Shown here: positions 32,962 to 41,507 of the stretch, piece after piece
Numbering within the stretch: the stretch's first letter is position 1
Layout: each line of letters begins with the position of its first letter
Notes under the pieces: model-generated
The model's input: only the letters and a program-made list of their open reading frames with translations
Database searches by the model: none
What the model was told of the DNA's origin: nothing
Made by a program: the position numbers and the translations under genes
Assembly (NCBI GenBank): GCA_036845225.1
Contig: DAIUEJ010000003.1
Coordinates: 40,514 to 104,513 of the forward strand
Origin: FEN-680 sp036845225
Lineage (GTDB): Bacteria; Actinomycetota; Geothermincolia; Fen-727; Anoxymicrobiaceae
Length of the DNA stretch: 64,000 nucleotides
Direction of reading: 5' to 3'

Positions 32962-34047
32962 TTACTTCTGTTCCTCCGAAGCGGCCATCTTAAGGACTTC
33001 CGCGAGCAGCGCGTCCAGCATCTCGTCGGTGCCGACCCTGCGCACCATCTCGCCCTTCACGAAAAGCATGCCGCCTTCCCTGCCGCCCGCCAGGCCGATG
33101 TCGGCCTCGCGCGCCTCGCCAGGGCCGTTCACCACGCAGCCCATCACCGCCACCGTGAAAGGAACCCTTACGTGCTCGAGCGCCTGCTCGACTTTCATCG
33201 CCAACCCTATCACGTCGATCTCGGTGCGGGCGCAGGTAGGGCACGAAACCACTTCCGGGCCGGTCACCGCCAGGCCGAGCGAGCCGAGTATCTTCCTCCC
33301 CACCCGGACCTCTTCGACCGGTGAGGCGGTCAGCGAGACCCTGATGGTGTCACCGATGCCCTCGGCGAGGAGCGCCCCTATGCCGACGGCGCTCTTCACG
33401 GTGCCGGACCACAGCGTGCCGGCCTCGGTCACTCCCACGTGCAGGGGCCAGTCCGTCTGCTCCGAGACGAGGCGGTAGGCCTCGATAGTCCGCGTGACGT
33501 CTGACGCCTTCACGGAGATCTTGATGTTCTCGACTCCGGCGGCCTGCATCAATGCCGCGCCCTCCAGCGCGCTCTCGGCCAGGGCCGACGCCTCAGCCCT
33601 GGTGCCCCTGGCATGCTTGCTCCGCTCCAGCGAGCCGGCGTTCACACCGACCCGCACTGCCACGCCCCGGGTGGCGGCCTCTCTCGCGATCTCCCTGACC
33701 CTCTGTTTCTTCCCAATAGTCCCCGGGTTGATGCGGATGCCCTGGACCCCCTGCTCGAGGACCAGGAACGCGAGCTTCCAGTCGAAGTGAAGGTCGGCCA
33801 CGACCGGCAGCGCAGTCCCCGCGATTATCGCTCCAAGCGCCTCCGCCGCTCGGGCGTCCGGCACGGCCACCCTGACGATCTGGCAGCCGGCCTGCTCGAG
33901 CTCCAGTATCTGGGCGAGCGTGGCGGTTGCGTCTCCAGTGTCCGTGTTGGTCATGGACTGCACGGTCACCGGCGCGCCGCCGCCGACGGGCACGTCTCCC
34001 AGCATTATCTGCTTTGTCTTGCGTCGTTCCACAGCGAACATTCCCAT
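32962..34047 (-). CDS. ispG: 4-hydroxy-3-methylbut-2-en-1-yl diphosphate synthase
   Basis: IspG (GcpE) converts MEcPP to HMBPP in the MEP isoprenoid pathway using a [4Fe-4S] cluster. The 361-residue, two-domain bacterial form shows PVTVQSMTNTDT, the TIM-barrel segments VADLHFDWKLA and GIRINPGTIG, and VGVTEAGT. The cluster ligands lie in SCPTCARTEIDV and VAVMGCVVNGPGEA (three Cys). Length and motifs are standard. The ATG at 34047 has no strong Shine-Dalgarno sequence; a consensus TATAAT lies about 27 nt upstream, so a short-leader transcript is possible. dxr and rseP lie upstream on the same strand. Confidence 0.96.
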   Translation of the reverse strand: MGMFAVERRKTKQIMLGDVPVGGGAPVTVQSMTNTDTGDATATLAQILELEQAGCQIVRVAVPDARAAEALGAIIAGTALPVVADLHFDWKLAFLVLEQGVQGIRINPGTIGKKQRVREIAREAATRGVAVRVGVNAGSLERSKHARGTRAEASALAESALEGAALMQAAGVENIKISVKASDVTRTIEAYRLVSEQTDWPLHVGVTEAGTLWSGTVKSAVGIGALLAEGIGDTIRVSLTASPVEEVRVGRKILGSLGLAVTGPEVVSCPTCARTEIDVIGLAMKVEQALEHVRVPFTVAVMGCVVNGPGEAREADIGLAGGREGGMLFVKGEMVRRVGTDEMLDALLAEVLKMAASEEQK

Positions 34048-34073
34048 GTCTATGGATTACTTACGCCATAAGC

Positions 34074-34079
34074 ATTATA
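34074..34079 (-). promoter_or_regulatory. possible -10 box of ispG
   Basis: A perfect TATAAT on the minus strand lies 27 nt before the ispG ATG, in an 89-nt gap after rseP. No good -35 is seen at 16-18 nt. Confidence 0.3.
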
Positions 34080-34136
34080 GCGGGCTCAAGTCTCGAGCGT
34101 GCGGAGCGGGGCCGGGCACCGGGCAGACTGCTCCCG

Positions 34137-35261
34137 CTAATGGCTTGTGAGGTCGATGATCGCGAGGCGCAACGCCACCATGCTCAAGACGATGATCACC
34201 ACCCAGGCGACCACCGCAAACTTCTGCATGTTGACCTTCTTGTGGAATAACCTCTCGACGATTATGACCAGCAGGTGCCCGCCGTCCAGCGGCGGCAGCG
34301 GCAGCAGGTTGAAGATGGCGAGCAGCAGGAAAAACTCGGCGATAATGAACAGGAACAGATCGGTCCCCTGACGGGCGGCCTGCACGGCCACCTGGCCCGC
34401 GCCGATGATGCTCCGCGGGCTCTCGGGCGTCCTCGGCGCCTTCCCGATGAGCAGCTTGATGGTCGAGACGGAGAAGAGTGAGACGAAGCCCCGGGCAATC
34501 GCCGCGGTCACCAACCCCATGGTCTTGAAAGCCTGGCCGATCGCCGCGATGGGATTGCTCCTGACCCACTTGGTACTCTGGACGACGCCCATTATCCCGC
34601 GGCTGCCCACTTTGATGAGCTTTACATCGACAGTCGCGGTCTTCCCGTTGCGGACGTAGACGACCGCCACCGTCTGGTTGGGCCGCTTGCTGAGCTGCGC
34701 CGTGAGCTGTGCCCAGTTGTTGGTAGGGTTGCCGTCGACCGACTTGATGATGTCGCCCTTCTCGAGGTCTGCCACGTACGCCGGCCCCGGCACTACCTTG
34801 TTGTTTGTGAGCGTGATGGTCTGCTCCACGGTGCCTATCTTGTTGGTGCCGGTCACCTCCTGGTGTCCGACCGGCCAGAAAAGCATGTAGAAGATGAGAA
34901 ACGCTATGACCACGTGGACGCCGGAGCCGGCCACGATGGTCACGGCACGCTTCCAGTAGGGCACCTCGTAGTAGGTGCGAGGCAGGTCTTCGGGCTTGAT
35001 CTCCTCTTCCGGGTTCATCCCGGCGATGCGCACCGACCCGCCCGCCAGGATCCACTTCAGCGACCACCTCGTCTCGCCCCTGGTCCATCCGGTTATCTCG
35101 GGCCCGAAACCTATGGAGAACTGGTCGACCTTGATGCCGACCTTCTTGGCCGCGAAGTAGTGGCCCAGCTCGTGAGTGAGGATCATGAACGCGATGACTA
35201 TCACCGCGATGACGACTATCTTCACGTCGTTGAAGAATTGTGCTGTCGTCATTCCGAGCAT
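34137..35261 (-). CDS. rseP: site-2 metalloprotease RseP/RasP
   Basis: This intramembrane zinc protease cleaves anti-sigma factors and signal peptide remnants. It has HELGHYFAAKKVG in the first helix (HExxH, about residues 30-34) and a short signature IGFGPEITGWTRGETRWSLKW. A single PDZ domain (PGPAYVADLEKGDIIKSVDGNP) follows. The third metal ligand lies in LLPLPPLDGGHLL near the C-terminus. The length of about 374 residues is normal for Gram-positive members. I chose the ATG at 35261; a TTG at 35273 would overlap the dxr stop (TTGA). The dxr-rseP-ispG order is very widespread. Confidence 0.95.
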   Translation of the reverse strand: MLGMTTAQFFNDVKIVVIAVIVIAFMILTHELGHYFAAKKVGIKVDQFSIGFGPEITGWTRGETRWSLKWILAGGSVRIAGMNPEEEIKPEDLPRTYYEVPYWKRAVTIVAGSGVHVVIAFLIFYMLFWPVGHQEVTGTNKIGTVEQTITLTNNKVVPGPAYVADLEKGDIIKSVDGNPTNNWAQLTAQLSKRPNQTVAVVYVRNGKTATVDVKLIKVGSRGIMGVVQSTKWVRSNPIAAIGQAFKTMGLVTAAIARGFVSLFSVSTIKLLIGKAPRTPESPRSIIGAGQVAVQAARQGTDLFLFIIAEFFLLLAIFNLLPLPPLDGGHLLVIIVERLFHKKVNMQKFAVVAWVVIIVLSMVALRLAIIDLTSH

Positions 35262-35269
35262 CAGCGCGC

Positions 35270-36433
35270 TCAACTCTTGCTCTCCATAACTGCCATTACC
35301 TCTTCAGCGTAGCGCCTGGCAATCGCCTCGGCGTCCCTGATCTCGTCCAGCGTCACGCCAGCCAGGGGTTCGTGATGCTCCACTACTTCGCCAACAACGG
35401 TGGCGATTCCCGCATAGCCGATCCTGCCGGATAGAAACGCGCGCACCGCTTCTTCGTTGGCGGCGTTCATCGCGGCCGGGCAGGTGCCGCCGCGCGCGCC
35501 GGCGTCGTAGGCGAGTCGCAGCGCCGGAAACCGGACTGGGTCCACGTCCTCGAAAGTCAGCTTACCGTACTCGACGAGTGACAGGGACCCCGCGGGTGAG
35601 GGCGCCCTCTCCGGATAAGTGAGCGAATACTGGACCGGTATCCTCATGTCCGGGACCCCAAGGTGCGCGAGCACCGAGCCGTCCACCATCTCCACCATCG
35701 AATGTATGACGCTCTGCGGGTGGATGACCACGTCGATCCGCTCCAGGGGCATCGAGAAGAGGTGGTGGGCCTCGAGCACCTCGAGCCCCTTGTTCATCAG
35801 CGTCGCGGAATCGATGGTCACCTTCGGGCCCATATTCCAGGTCGGGTGCGCGAGGGCCTCTTGAACGGTTACCGCATCCAGGGACGCGAGCGGCCTCTCC
35901 CTGAACGGCCCGCCGGAGGCGGTGAGGATTATCCGGTTGACCCCGGAGGGCTCCTCACCCAGCATGCACTGGAATATCGCCGAATGCTCGCTGTCCACCG
36001 GGATCACCTGCGCGCCAGATGCCCGCGCGGTCTCCATGACGAGCGTGCCTCCGGCGACCAGGCTCTCCTTGTTAGCCAGCGCGAGCGTGGTCCCTTTTTT
36101 CAGTGCGGCAAGCGTAGGCTCGAGCCCAGCCGAACCTACTATCGAGTTGAGGACCAGGTCGTGCTCGCCTTCCTCGACAAGCTCTACCACGCCTTCGGGC
36201 CCCGCGAGGAGCTTGACCCCGATCTCCTTGAACGCCGGAGCGAACCTGGCTGCGGCCTCCCTGTCGCTGAGCGCTGCGCGCTTCGCGCCAAGGGCCCTGG
36301 CCTGCTCTGCCAGCAACTCACCGTTCGAGTTTGCGGCAAGCGCGGTGATCCTGATGTCGGGGAGCGCCCCGGCGACCTCTACAGCCTGCCTGCCGATGGA
36401 TCCCGTGGAGCCGAGGAGCGCGATTGATCTCAC
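35270..36433 (-). CDS. dxr: 1-deoxy-D-xylulose 5-phosphate reductoisomerase
   Basis: DXR makes MEP from DXP with NADPH, the committed step of the MEP pathway. The 387-residue protein has the NADPH-binding ALLGSTGSIGRQAVEV, then LALANKESLVAGG. The metal and substrate site follows as VIPVDSEHSAIFQCM, with the flexible loop ITLTASGGPF-like (here ILTASGGPFRERPL), and then HPTWNMGPKVTIDSATLMNKGLE and AHHLFSMP. All are intact. The start is GTG at 36433, directly after cdsA. It continues into rseP with a stop/start overlap if the TTG is used. Confidence 0.97.
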   Translation of the reverse strand: MRSIALLGSTGSIGRQAVEVAGALPDIRITALAANSNGELLAEQARALGAKRAALSDREAAARFAPAFKEIGVKLLAGPEGVVELVEEGEHDLVLNSIVGSAGLEPTLAALKKGTTLALANKESLVAGGTLVMETARASGAQVIPVDSEHSAIFQCMLGEEPSGVNRIILTASGGPFRERPLASLDAVTVQEALAHPTWNMGPKVTIDSATLMNKGLEVLEAHHLFSMPLERIDVVIHPQSVIHSMVEMVDGSVLAHLGVPDMRIPVQYSLTYPERAPSPAGSLSLVEYGKLTFEDVDPVRFPALRLAYDAGARGGTCPAAMNAANEEAVRAFLSGRIGYAGIATVVGEVVEHHEPLAGVTLDEIRDAEAIARRYAEEVMAVMESKS

Positions 36434-36442
36434 GAGGACGCC

Positions 36443-37360
36443 CTAATTTCTGAGTACGAAATAGAAGAGGAAGTAGAACACAGCGGGGGCGGTGAAGAAT
36501 GTCGAGTCGAACCTGTCCATGATGCCGCCGTGGCCCGGGATCAGCTTGCCCATGTCCTTGACCCCGTAGTCGCGCTTCATGAGCGACTCGGAGAGGTCGC
36601 CCAGCGGCCCGAGGATGACGACCAGCAGAGCGATCACCATGGCGACGCCGTACGTGAACCAGGTGCCGGTGGTGCCGGGCACCACGAACTCCTTCGTGCC
36701 TACGATGGCTACTATGATCAGCCTGAACAGCGCGGCCGCCGCGAAGACGCCGAGCGTCCCGGCGATGGTCCCTTCCCAGCTCTTGTTGGGGCTGATGGTA
36801 GGGGCCATCTTGTGACGGCCTATCTGGCGCCCCACCACCCACGCGCATATGTCGTACACCCAGATGAGCACGATCAGGAAGAGGACGATGTAGAGCCCGC
36901 TGTTGTGGTGTACGGCGGCCTTGCTCGAAAAGTCGCGAAGCAGAACGAGGTAGCTCAGGCAGAGCCCGGTGAGCAGCGGCGCGAACACCGTCAGGGCCAC
37001 GGCTTTGGTCGGCTTCACGTGCCTGAGCACGAGCATGTACCACATGAAGCTCGCGAAGATGATGGCGACCGTCACATACCCGATGCTCTCGATGGGCTTC
37101 CAGTGCGCGAGCAGCACGAAAGCGATGGAGCCGCCGATGCCTATCACCGCGGCGGCGGGAGTCGCCTGGCCCTTGGTCTCGAACAGGCTGAAGAGCTCGA
37201 CCGAACCGACGACCGCGGCGAGCGCGATGCCGAACGCGAACGGAACCGACCCCAGGATCAGCGTCCCCAGCAGGATGACGCCGAACAGGACCGCCCCGAA
37301 CACTCGCTCGAAAATCGACTCCACCCTGTGGCTTCCCCTCGATGCCCTGCGGTTCTCCAC
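36443..37360 (-). CDS. cdsA: phosphatidate cytidylyltransferase (CDP-diglyceride synthase)
   Basis: CdsA makes CDP-diacylglycerol from CTP and phosphatidic acid, the precursor for the PIP-synthase-like enzyme in this window. The 305-residue protein has about eight membrane helices. The family signature near the C-terminus is SLMKRDYGVKDMGKLIPGHGGIMDRFDS, complete with the K-R...K-D...H-G-G...D-R-x-D pattern. I chose the GTG at 37360 because AAAGGAG lies 6 nt upstream; a longer frame would begin inside the MITE-like repeat. frr is on the other side of that repeat and dxr follows. Confidence 0.95.
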   Translation of the reverse strand: MENRRASRGSHRVESIFERVFGAVLFGVILLGTLILGSVPFAFGIALAAVVGSVELFSLFETKGQATPAAAVIGIGGSIAFVLLAHWKPIESIGYVTVAIIFASFMWYMLVLRHVKPTKAVALTVFAPLLTGLCLSYLVLLRDFSSKAAVHHNSGLYIVLFLIVLIWVYDICAWVVGRQIGRHKMAPTISPNKSWEGTIAGTLGVFAAAALFRLIIVAIVGTKEFVVPGTTGTWFTYGVAMVIALLVVILGPLGDLSESLMKRDYGVKDMGKLIPGHGGIMDRFDSTFFTAPAVFYFLFYFVLRN

Positions 37361-37374
37361 GAGCGCTCCTTTGT

Positions 37375-37414
37375 TAGTGCTCCGTCCCACAGCTACCTGT
37401 GGGACGGAACACTA
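37375..37414. mobile_element. MITE-like element, copy 2 (40-nt solo inverted-repeat form)
   Basis: Eighteen-nt arms TAGTGCTCCGTCCCACAG and CTGTGGGACGGAACACTA with a 4-nt loop form a near-perfect hairpin with one mismatch. The termini match copies 1 and 3, but the roughly 125-nt interior is absent. On the minus strand the first three bases TAG are the stop codon of frr. Confidence 0.85.
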
Positions 37415-37966
37415 GATCTCCATGAGCTCTTTGATCTTCTTGTCGGTGAGCTCGTCGATCTCTTTGATGTACTTGTCGGTGAGCTTCTGGATGTCCTCCA
37501 TGCCCCGGTGCAGGTCGTCCTTGGTCGCCTGCCCTTTCTTCTCTTCCTCACGAAGCGCCTCGACGGCCTCCCGCCGGACGTTGCGGACCGCCACGTGGCC
37601 ATCTTCCGCGCGGCCCTTCACCAGCTTGGCGAGGTCCTTGCGCCGCTCCTCGGTCAACTGCGGCACCGGGACCCTTATGACCTGGCCGTCGTCGGACGGC
37701 ACGAAGCCCAGGTCGGACTGGGTGATGGCTTTCTCGATCTCGGCGATGGCGTTCCTGTCGTACGGCTGGATGATGAGCAGCCTCGCCTCGGGTGCGCTCA
37801 CGGTCGCGATCTGGTTCAGCGGCGTCATCGTGCCGTAGTAGTCCACGTTGAGCCTCTCCAGGAGGTGCGGGCTGGCCCGTCCCGTGCGGACGGAGCCGAA
37901 CTCCTCCCCCGTCACGTCAACCGCTTTCTTGAACTTGCGTTCGGCCTCTTCCATGATGGTGTCCAT
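37412..37966 (-). CDS. frr: ribosome recycling factor
   Basis: RRF, with EF-G, splits post-termination ribosomes. The 184-residue protein begins MDTIMEEAERKFKKAVDVTGEEF and has the classic SVRTGRASPHLLERLNVDYYG. It continues with TPLNQIATVSAPEARLLIIQPYD, RVPVPQLTEERRKDLAKLVKG and VAVRNVRREA. I chose the ATG at 37966 with GGGGGA upstream. The TAG stop after ELMEI is the first triplet of the MITE-like element, so the terminator codon was supplied by, or is the target of, the insertion. pyrH is 56 nt upstream. Confidence 0.97.
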   Translation of the reverse strand: MDTIMEEAERKFKKAVDVTGEEFGSVRTGRASPHLLERLNVDYYGTMTPLNQIATVSAPEARLLIIQPYDRNAIAEIEKAITQSDLGFVPSDDGQVIRVPVPQLTEERRKDLAKLVKGRAEDGHVAVRNVRREAVEALREEEKKGQATKDDLHRGMEDIQKLTDKYIKEIDELTDKKIKELMEI

Positions 37967-38022
37967 CGTGAATCCCCCAGGTGCTTCTTGACCGCCGGGC
38001 GCGCGGCCCGGCAAGCCTTGCG

Positions 38023-38808
38023 CTACTTGTCCGCGCAGACGACCGTCCCTACGTCCTCTCCGAGCAGCAGCCGCCGCAGGTTCCCCCGCCGGAACAGGTT
38101 GAACACGACGATCGGAAGGCTGTTGTCCATGCAGAGGCTTACTGCTGTCGCGTCCATCACCTCGAGCTCCCTGTTGAGGACCTCGAGGTAGCTCAACTTG
38201 TTGAACATGGTGGCGTCAGGGTGCTTGACCGGGTCGCGGTCGTACACACCGTCCACCTTCGTCGCCTTCAAGATGGCATCCGCCCCGATCTCGAGGGCGC
38301 GGAGCGCGGCAGCGGTGTCAGTCGAGAAATAGGGGTTGCCGGTCCCGCCGGCGAAGATCACCACGCGCCCCTTCTCGAGGTGGCGCAGGGCGCGCCGCCT
38401 TATGTGGGACTCGGCCACCTCCTGCATGGTGATGGCCGTCTGTACTCTCGTCAAGACCCCGGCTTTTTCGAGCGCGTCAGAGAGGGCGAGCGCATTCATG
38501 ACCGTCGCGAGCATCCCCATGAAGTCGGCGGTCGCGCGATCGATCCCCCTGGCGCTCTCCGAGCCGCCGCGGAAGATGTTGCCGCCGCCGACCACCAGCG
38601 CGAGCTGGATGCCCATCGACTGGACCTCCGCGAGCTCCTCGGCGACCGACTGGATGGTCCTGGTGTCGATGCCGTAGCCGAGGCGCGAGTCCATGAACGC
38701 CTCACCGGACAGCTTGACCAGCACCCTCTCGAAGGCAGGCCTGCAGGAAGCCGGAGGCGCCGCCTCCTCACTTGCTCTATCGCCAGGCACTCCGCCCGTC
38801 TCCGTCAC
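38023..38808 (-). CDS. pyrH: uridylate kinase
   Basis: PyrH phosphorylates UMP to UDP as a hexamer. The 261-residue protein has RVLVKLSGEAF (phosphate loop), VVGGGNIFRGG, DFMGMLATVMNALAL and the nucleotide-site VDGVYDRDPVKHPDA. Near the end it has DATAVSLCMDNSLPIVVFNL. About 25 residues precede the conserved core; these are specific to this protein and of low complexity. I chose the GTG at 38808, which follows AAAAGGAG and sits 5 nt after the tsf stop. The rpsB-tsf-pyrH-frr order is the standard bacterial one. Confidence 0.96.
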   Translation of the reverse strand: MTETGGVPGDRASEEAAPPASCRPAFERVLVKLSGEAFMDSRLGYGIDTRTIQSVAEELAEVQSMGIQLALVVGGGNIFRGGSESARGIDRATADFMGMLATVMNALALSDALEKAGVLTRVQTAITMQEVAESHIRRRALRHLEKGRVVIFAGGTGNPYFSTDTAAALRALEIGADAILKATKVDGVYDRDPVKHPDATMFNKLSYLEVLNRELEVMDATAVSLCMDNSLPIVVFNLFRRGNLRRLLLGEDVGTVVCADK

Positions 38809-38813
38809 TGGGC

Positions 38814-39425
38814 CTACTCCTTTTTGCCACCCACCTGGTAGCGCGTGAACCTGCTCACCTCGACCTTTTCGCCGAGCTTCGCCGCCGCCTGCGTCACCAG
38901 CTCTCCGACAGAGACCGACGGGTCTTTGACGAACGGCTGTTCGAGCAGGCAGATGTCCTGGAAGAACTTGTCGAGCATGCCTTCGATGATCCGGTCCCAC
39001 ACTTTCTCCGGCTTGCCCTCCTTCTCGCACCTGGCGCGGTAGATCGCCTTCTCGGATTCCACTACCTCGGGCGGCACCGAGTCCCTGTCGAGGTAAGTCG
39101 GGTTGACCGCGGCGATCTGCAGCGCGATGAGGTGCGCGAGCTCGAGGAACTCGTCGTTGCGCGCGACGAAGTCCGTCTCGCAATTGAGCTCGACAAGCGC
39201 GCCGATCTGCCGGCCCAGGTGGATGTAGGATTCTATGATCCCCTGGTCGGCGGTCTTCTCCTGGCGCTTCTTGGCGCTCGCGAGACCTTTCTCTCGCAAC
39301 AGGCGCACAGCCCCGTCGACGTCACCGGCGCTCTCCTCGAGCGCTCGCTTGCAGTCCATCATGCCCGCGCCGGTCTTGGTCCGCAGGTCCTTGACCTGCC
39401 CGGCTGATATCTCACATTCGGCCAT
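38814..39425 (-). CDS. tsf: translation elongation factor Ts (short form)
   Basis: EF-Ts exchanges GDP for GTP on EF-Tu. The 203-residue product is the short form found in actinobacteria, cyanobacteria and Thermus, with a single core repeat. It has the N-terminal KDLRTKTGAGMMDCKRALEE, the EF-Tu contact motif LNCETDFVARNDEF, and the C-terminal VSVGELVTQAAAKLGEKVEVSRFTRYQVG. The N-terminal UBA-like domain is intact. It starts with ATG at 39425, 32 nt after rpsB, and ends 5 nt before pyrH. Confidence 0.97.
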   Translation of the reverse strand: MAECEISAGQVKDLRTKTGAGMMDCKRALEESAGDVDGAVRLLREKGLASAKKRQEKTADQGIIESYIHLGRQIGALVELNCETDFVARNDEFLELAHLIALQIAAVNPTYLDRDSVPPEVVESEKAIYRARCEKEGKPEKVWDRIIEGMLDKFFQDICLLEQPFVKDPSVSVGELVTQAAAKLGEKVEVSRFTRYQVGGKKE

Positions 39426-39457
39426 TGTCTATCTCCACTTTCTGAATCAGTTGTCGG

Positions 39458-40411
39458 TTATTCGCCCTCCGGGAGCTGCGCCGCGGGGGACGTCCCTTCC
39501 GGCTCGAGTTCGGCCGTCTCTTCGATGGCCTCCTCGACGGCTTCTTCCGCCATCTCCTTGGTCGCATCACCGGAGAACTCGGGCGTTATCGCCGGGCCTC
39601 CGATGTCCTCGGGCGAGGCGCTGTACGCGGGCACCGCGCCTCCGACCCGCACCGGAGCGTTCTCGAGCTTCTCGCGCGCCAGGTCCGCCTGCTCCGCTAT
39701 CTCGTCGGCGAGGCGGGCGTCCCTCATGCCCTGGCCGTCGATGACGGCGTCGGCCACGATCCTGCAGAGCAGGTTCGCGGCGCGGATGGCGTCGTCGTTG
39801 CCGGGGATGACGTAGTCGACTTCCTCGGGGTCGCAGTTGGTGTCGACGAGGCCCACGATGGGTATGCCGAGCTTGCGCCCCTCGGCGACCGCTATCCGCT
39901 CCTTCTTAGGGTCGAGCACGAAGATCAGCGACGGAAGGGCGTGCATGTTGCGGATGCCCTCCAGGTTGCGGCGCAGCTTGTCGATCTGGCGGCGCACGCC
40001 GAGCGCTTCCTTCTTGGGGAGCAGCTCGAGCTCGCCGTCGCGGTCACGACGCTCGAGCTCGTCCATGTACATGATGCGCGAGTGGATCGTCGAAAAGTTG
40101 GTCAGCGTGCCTCCCAGCCAGCGCTGGTTGACGAAGGGCATCCCGCACCGGGTCGCGTGCTCTTCGACCGCTTCCTGCCCCTGCTTCTTCGTTCCGACGA
40201 AGAGGAGGCTGCCTCCCTCCGCCACCGAGTTGCGCATGGCGTTGTATGCAGTCCCGATCATCACCAGCGTCATCTGCAGGTTGATGATGTAAATGTCGTT
40301 CCGCTCGGTGAAGATGTAGGGCTTCATCTTTGGGTTCCACCGGCGGGTCTGGTGTCCGAAGTGGACCCCTGCTTCCAGGAGTTCCTTCATCGTGACTACA
40401 GGCTGGGTCAT
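39458..40411 (-). CDS. rpsB: 30S ribosomal protein S2 with acidic C-terminal extension
   Basis: S2 binds the 30S head-body junction and recruits S1 where S1 is present. The 317-residue protein opens with VVTMKELLEAGVHFGHQTRRWNPKM. It also has LFVGTKKQGQEAVEEHA, QRWLGGTLTNFSTI and IPIVGLVDTNCDPEEVDYVIPGNDDAIRA. The core ends near residue 250. About 65 further residues form an Ala/Glu/Pro-rich acidic tail (KEMAEEAVEEAIEETAELEPEG) of the kind found in several actinobacterial S2 proteins. It starts with ATG at 40411 after GGAGGTAG and is the first gene of the rpsB-tsf-pyrH-frr-cdsA-dxr-rseP-ispG-proS run. Confidence 0.96.
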   Translation of the reverse strand: MTQPVVTMKELLEAGVHFGHQTRRWNPKMKPYIFTERNDIYIINLQMTLVMIGTAYNAMRNSVAEGGSLLFVGTKKQGQEAVEEHATRCGMPFVNQRWLGGTLTNFSTIHSRIMYMDELERRDRDGELELLPKKEALGVRRQIDKLRRNLEGIRNMHALPSLIFVLDPKKERIAVAEGRKLGIPIVGLVDTNCDPEEVDYVIPGNDDAIRAANLLCRIVADAVIDGQGMRDARLADEIAEQADLAREKLENAPVRVGGAVPAYSASPEDIGGPAITPEFSGDATKEMAEEAVEEAIEETAELEPEGTSPAAQLPEGE

Positions 40412-40535
40412 TCTCTACCTCCGATTGGTTTTTTGCCTCCCCCGCCTTCATCCTTCAACCGCCACCCGAGGGGCACCCGCGGCGAAGTCGTGCGAGGTGT
40501 GTATTTTTGCCCGCTCTCACAGGCAAATCCTGATC

Positions 40536-40565
40536 AGTATAGTTGAGAGCCTCCCCCCTTAGCAA
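40536..40565 (-). promoter_or_regulatory. rpsB: probable promoter of the rpsB operon
   Basis: On the minus strand TATACT (-10, 40536-40541) and TTGCTA (-35, 40560-40565) are 18 nt apart. The leader to the rpsB ATG is about 115 nt. It could hold an autoregulatory site for S2, but I cannot resolve a convincing structure. The rest of the 230-nt gap shows no gene. Confidence 0.6.
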
Positions 40566-40641
40566 CAATCGACGATCCAAGAGCGGCGGCTCGCCGGCTG
40601 GATGAGTGTAACGAAAAGTGGAAAACGAACGACGTAATTAG

Positions 40642-41502
40642 TCAGTCGTAGTCGAAGCCTAGAGAGGTGCCGAGCTTCGCGTGCAGGCGCAGTATCGCCT
40701 TGGTGTGCATCTGGCAGACTCGCGACTCGGTTACGGACAGGACCTCGCCGATCTCTCTCATGGTCAGTCCTTCGAAGTAGTAGAGGCTGACCACGATGCG
40801 CTCCCTCTCGGGAAGCTTGTTGATAGCGTCGGCGATCATGTCCTTCATCTCTTCGATCTCGAAGGTCTTGGACGGGTCCTTGACCTTCACGTCCTCCACG
40901 GTGTCCGCCAGGCTTATCTTGTCGGGGTGGTCGCCCGAGACGGTCCAGAGCTCGTCGAGGGCCACCAGGGAGATGAGCGATAACTTGCCCAGCAGGTTGA
41001 GGTACTCGTCGAGGGTGATGCCGAGCTTCTCGGCGACCTCCTCGTCAGTGGGGATGCGCCGCAGCTCGCTCTCCATAGAGACGTACGCGCGCTCGATCTC
41101 TCGCGCCTTGAAGCGCACCGAGCGCGGCACCCAGTCGTCGGCGCGGAGCTCGTCGATGATGGCGCCCTTGATGCGCGCGATCGCGTAGGTCTCGAACTTG
41201 ATGCCGCGTTCGGGGTCGTACTTGTCTATCGCGTCCAGCAGGCCGAATACGCCGTACGAGACCAGGTCTCCGAACTCAACCGAGGGAGGGAGGCCTGACG
41301 AGACGCGGCCGGCCACGTATTTCACGAGCGGCGAGTAATGAAGGATCAGCTGTTCGCGGGCGTCGGCCGACCTGGTCTCCTTGTACTCGGACCACAGCCG
41401 CTTCGAGTCTTCGTCCGCCGCCGCCACCGCCTCCTGGGCGGACTTGCTGGTGGCCGCAACCTTCGATTTGCCGGTGGATTCGGAACGCGCTACTTTAGCC
41501 AT
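40642..41502 (-). CDS. FliA/WhiG family RNA polymerase sigma factor
   Basis: This alternative sigma-70 factor is about 286 residues. A charged 40-residue N-terminus precedes region 2 (LVKYVAGRVSSGLPPSVEFGDLVSYGVFGLLDAIDKYDPERGIKFETYAIARIKGAIIDELR pattern). Region 3 contains RIPTDEEVAEKLGIT, and region 4 contains LPERERIVVSLYYFEGLTMREIGEVLSVTESRVCQMHTKAI. The DWVPRSVR and DELRADDW segments are typical of FliA/WhiG rather than SigB types. In actinobacteria such factors control sporulation (WhiG) or motility; no target genes are visible here. The ATG at 41502 is used; a TTG at 41511 would overlap the xerC stop. It is co-directional with xerC. Confidence 0.88.
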   Translation of the reverse strand: MAKVARSESTGKSKVAATSKSAQEAVAAADEDSKRLWSEYKETRSADAREQLILHYSPLVKYVAGRVSSGLPPSVEFGDLVSYGVFGLLDAIDKYDPERGIKFETYAIARIKGAIIDELRADDWVPRSVRFKAREIERAYVSMESELRRIPTDEEVAEKLGITLDEYLNLLGKLSLISLVALDELWTVSGDHPDKISLADTVEDVKVKDPSKTFEIEEMKDMIADAINKLPERERIVVSLYYFEGLTMREIGEVLSVTESRVCQMHTKAILRLHAKLGTSLGFDYD

Positions 41503-41507
41503 GGTCT

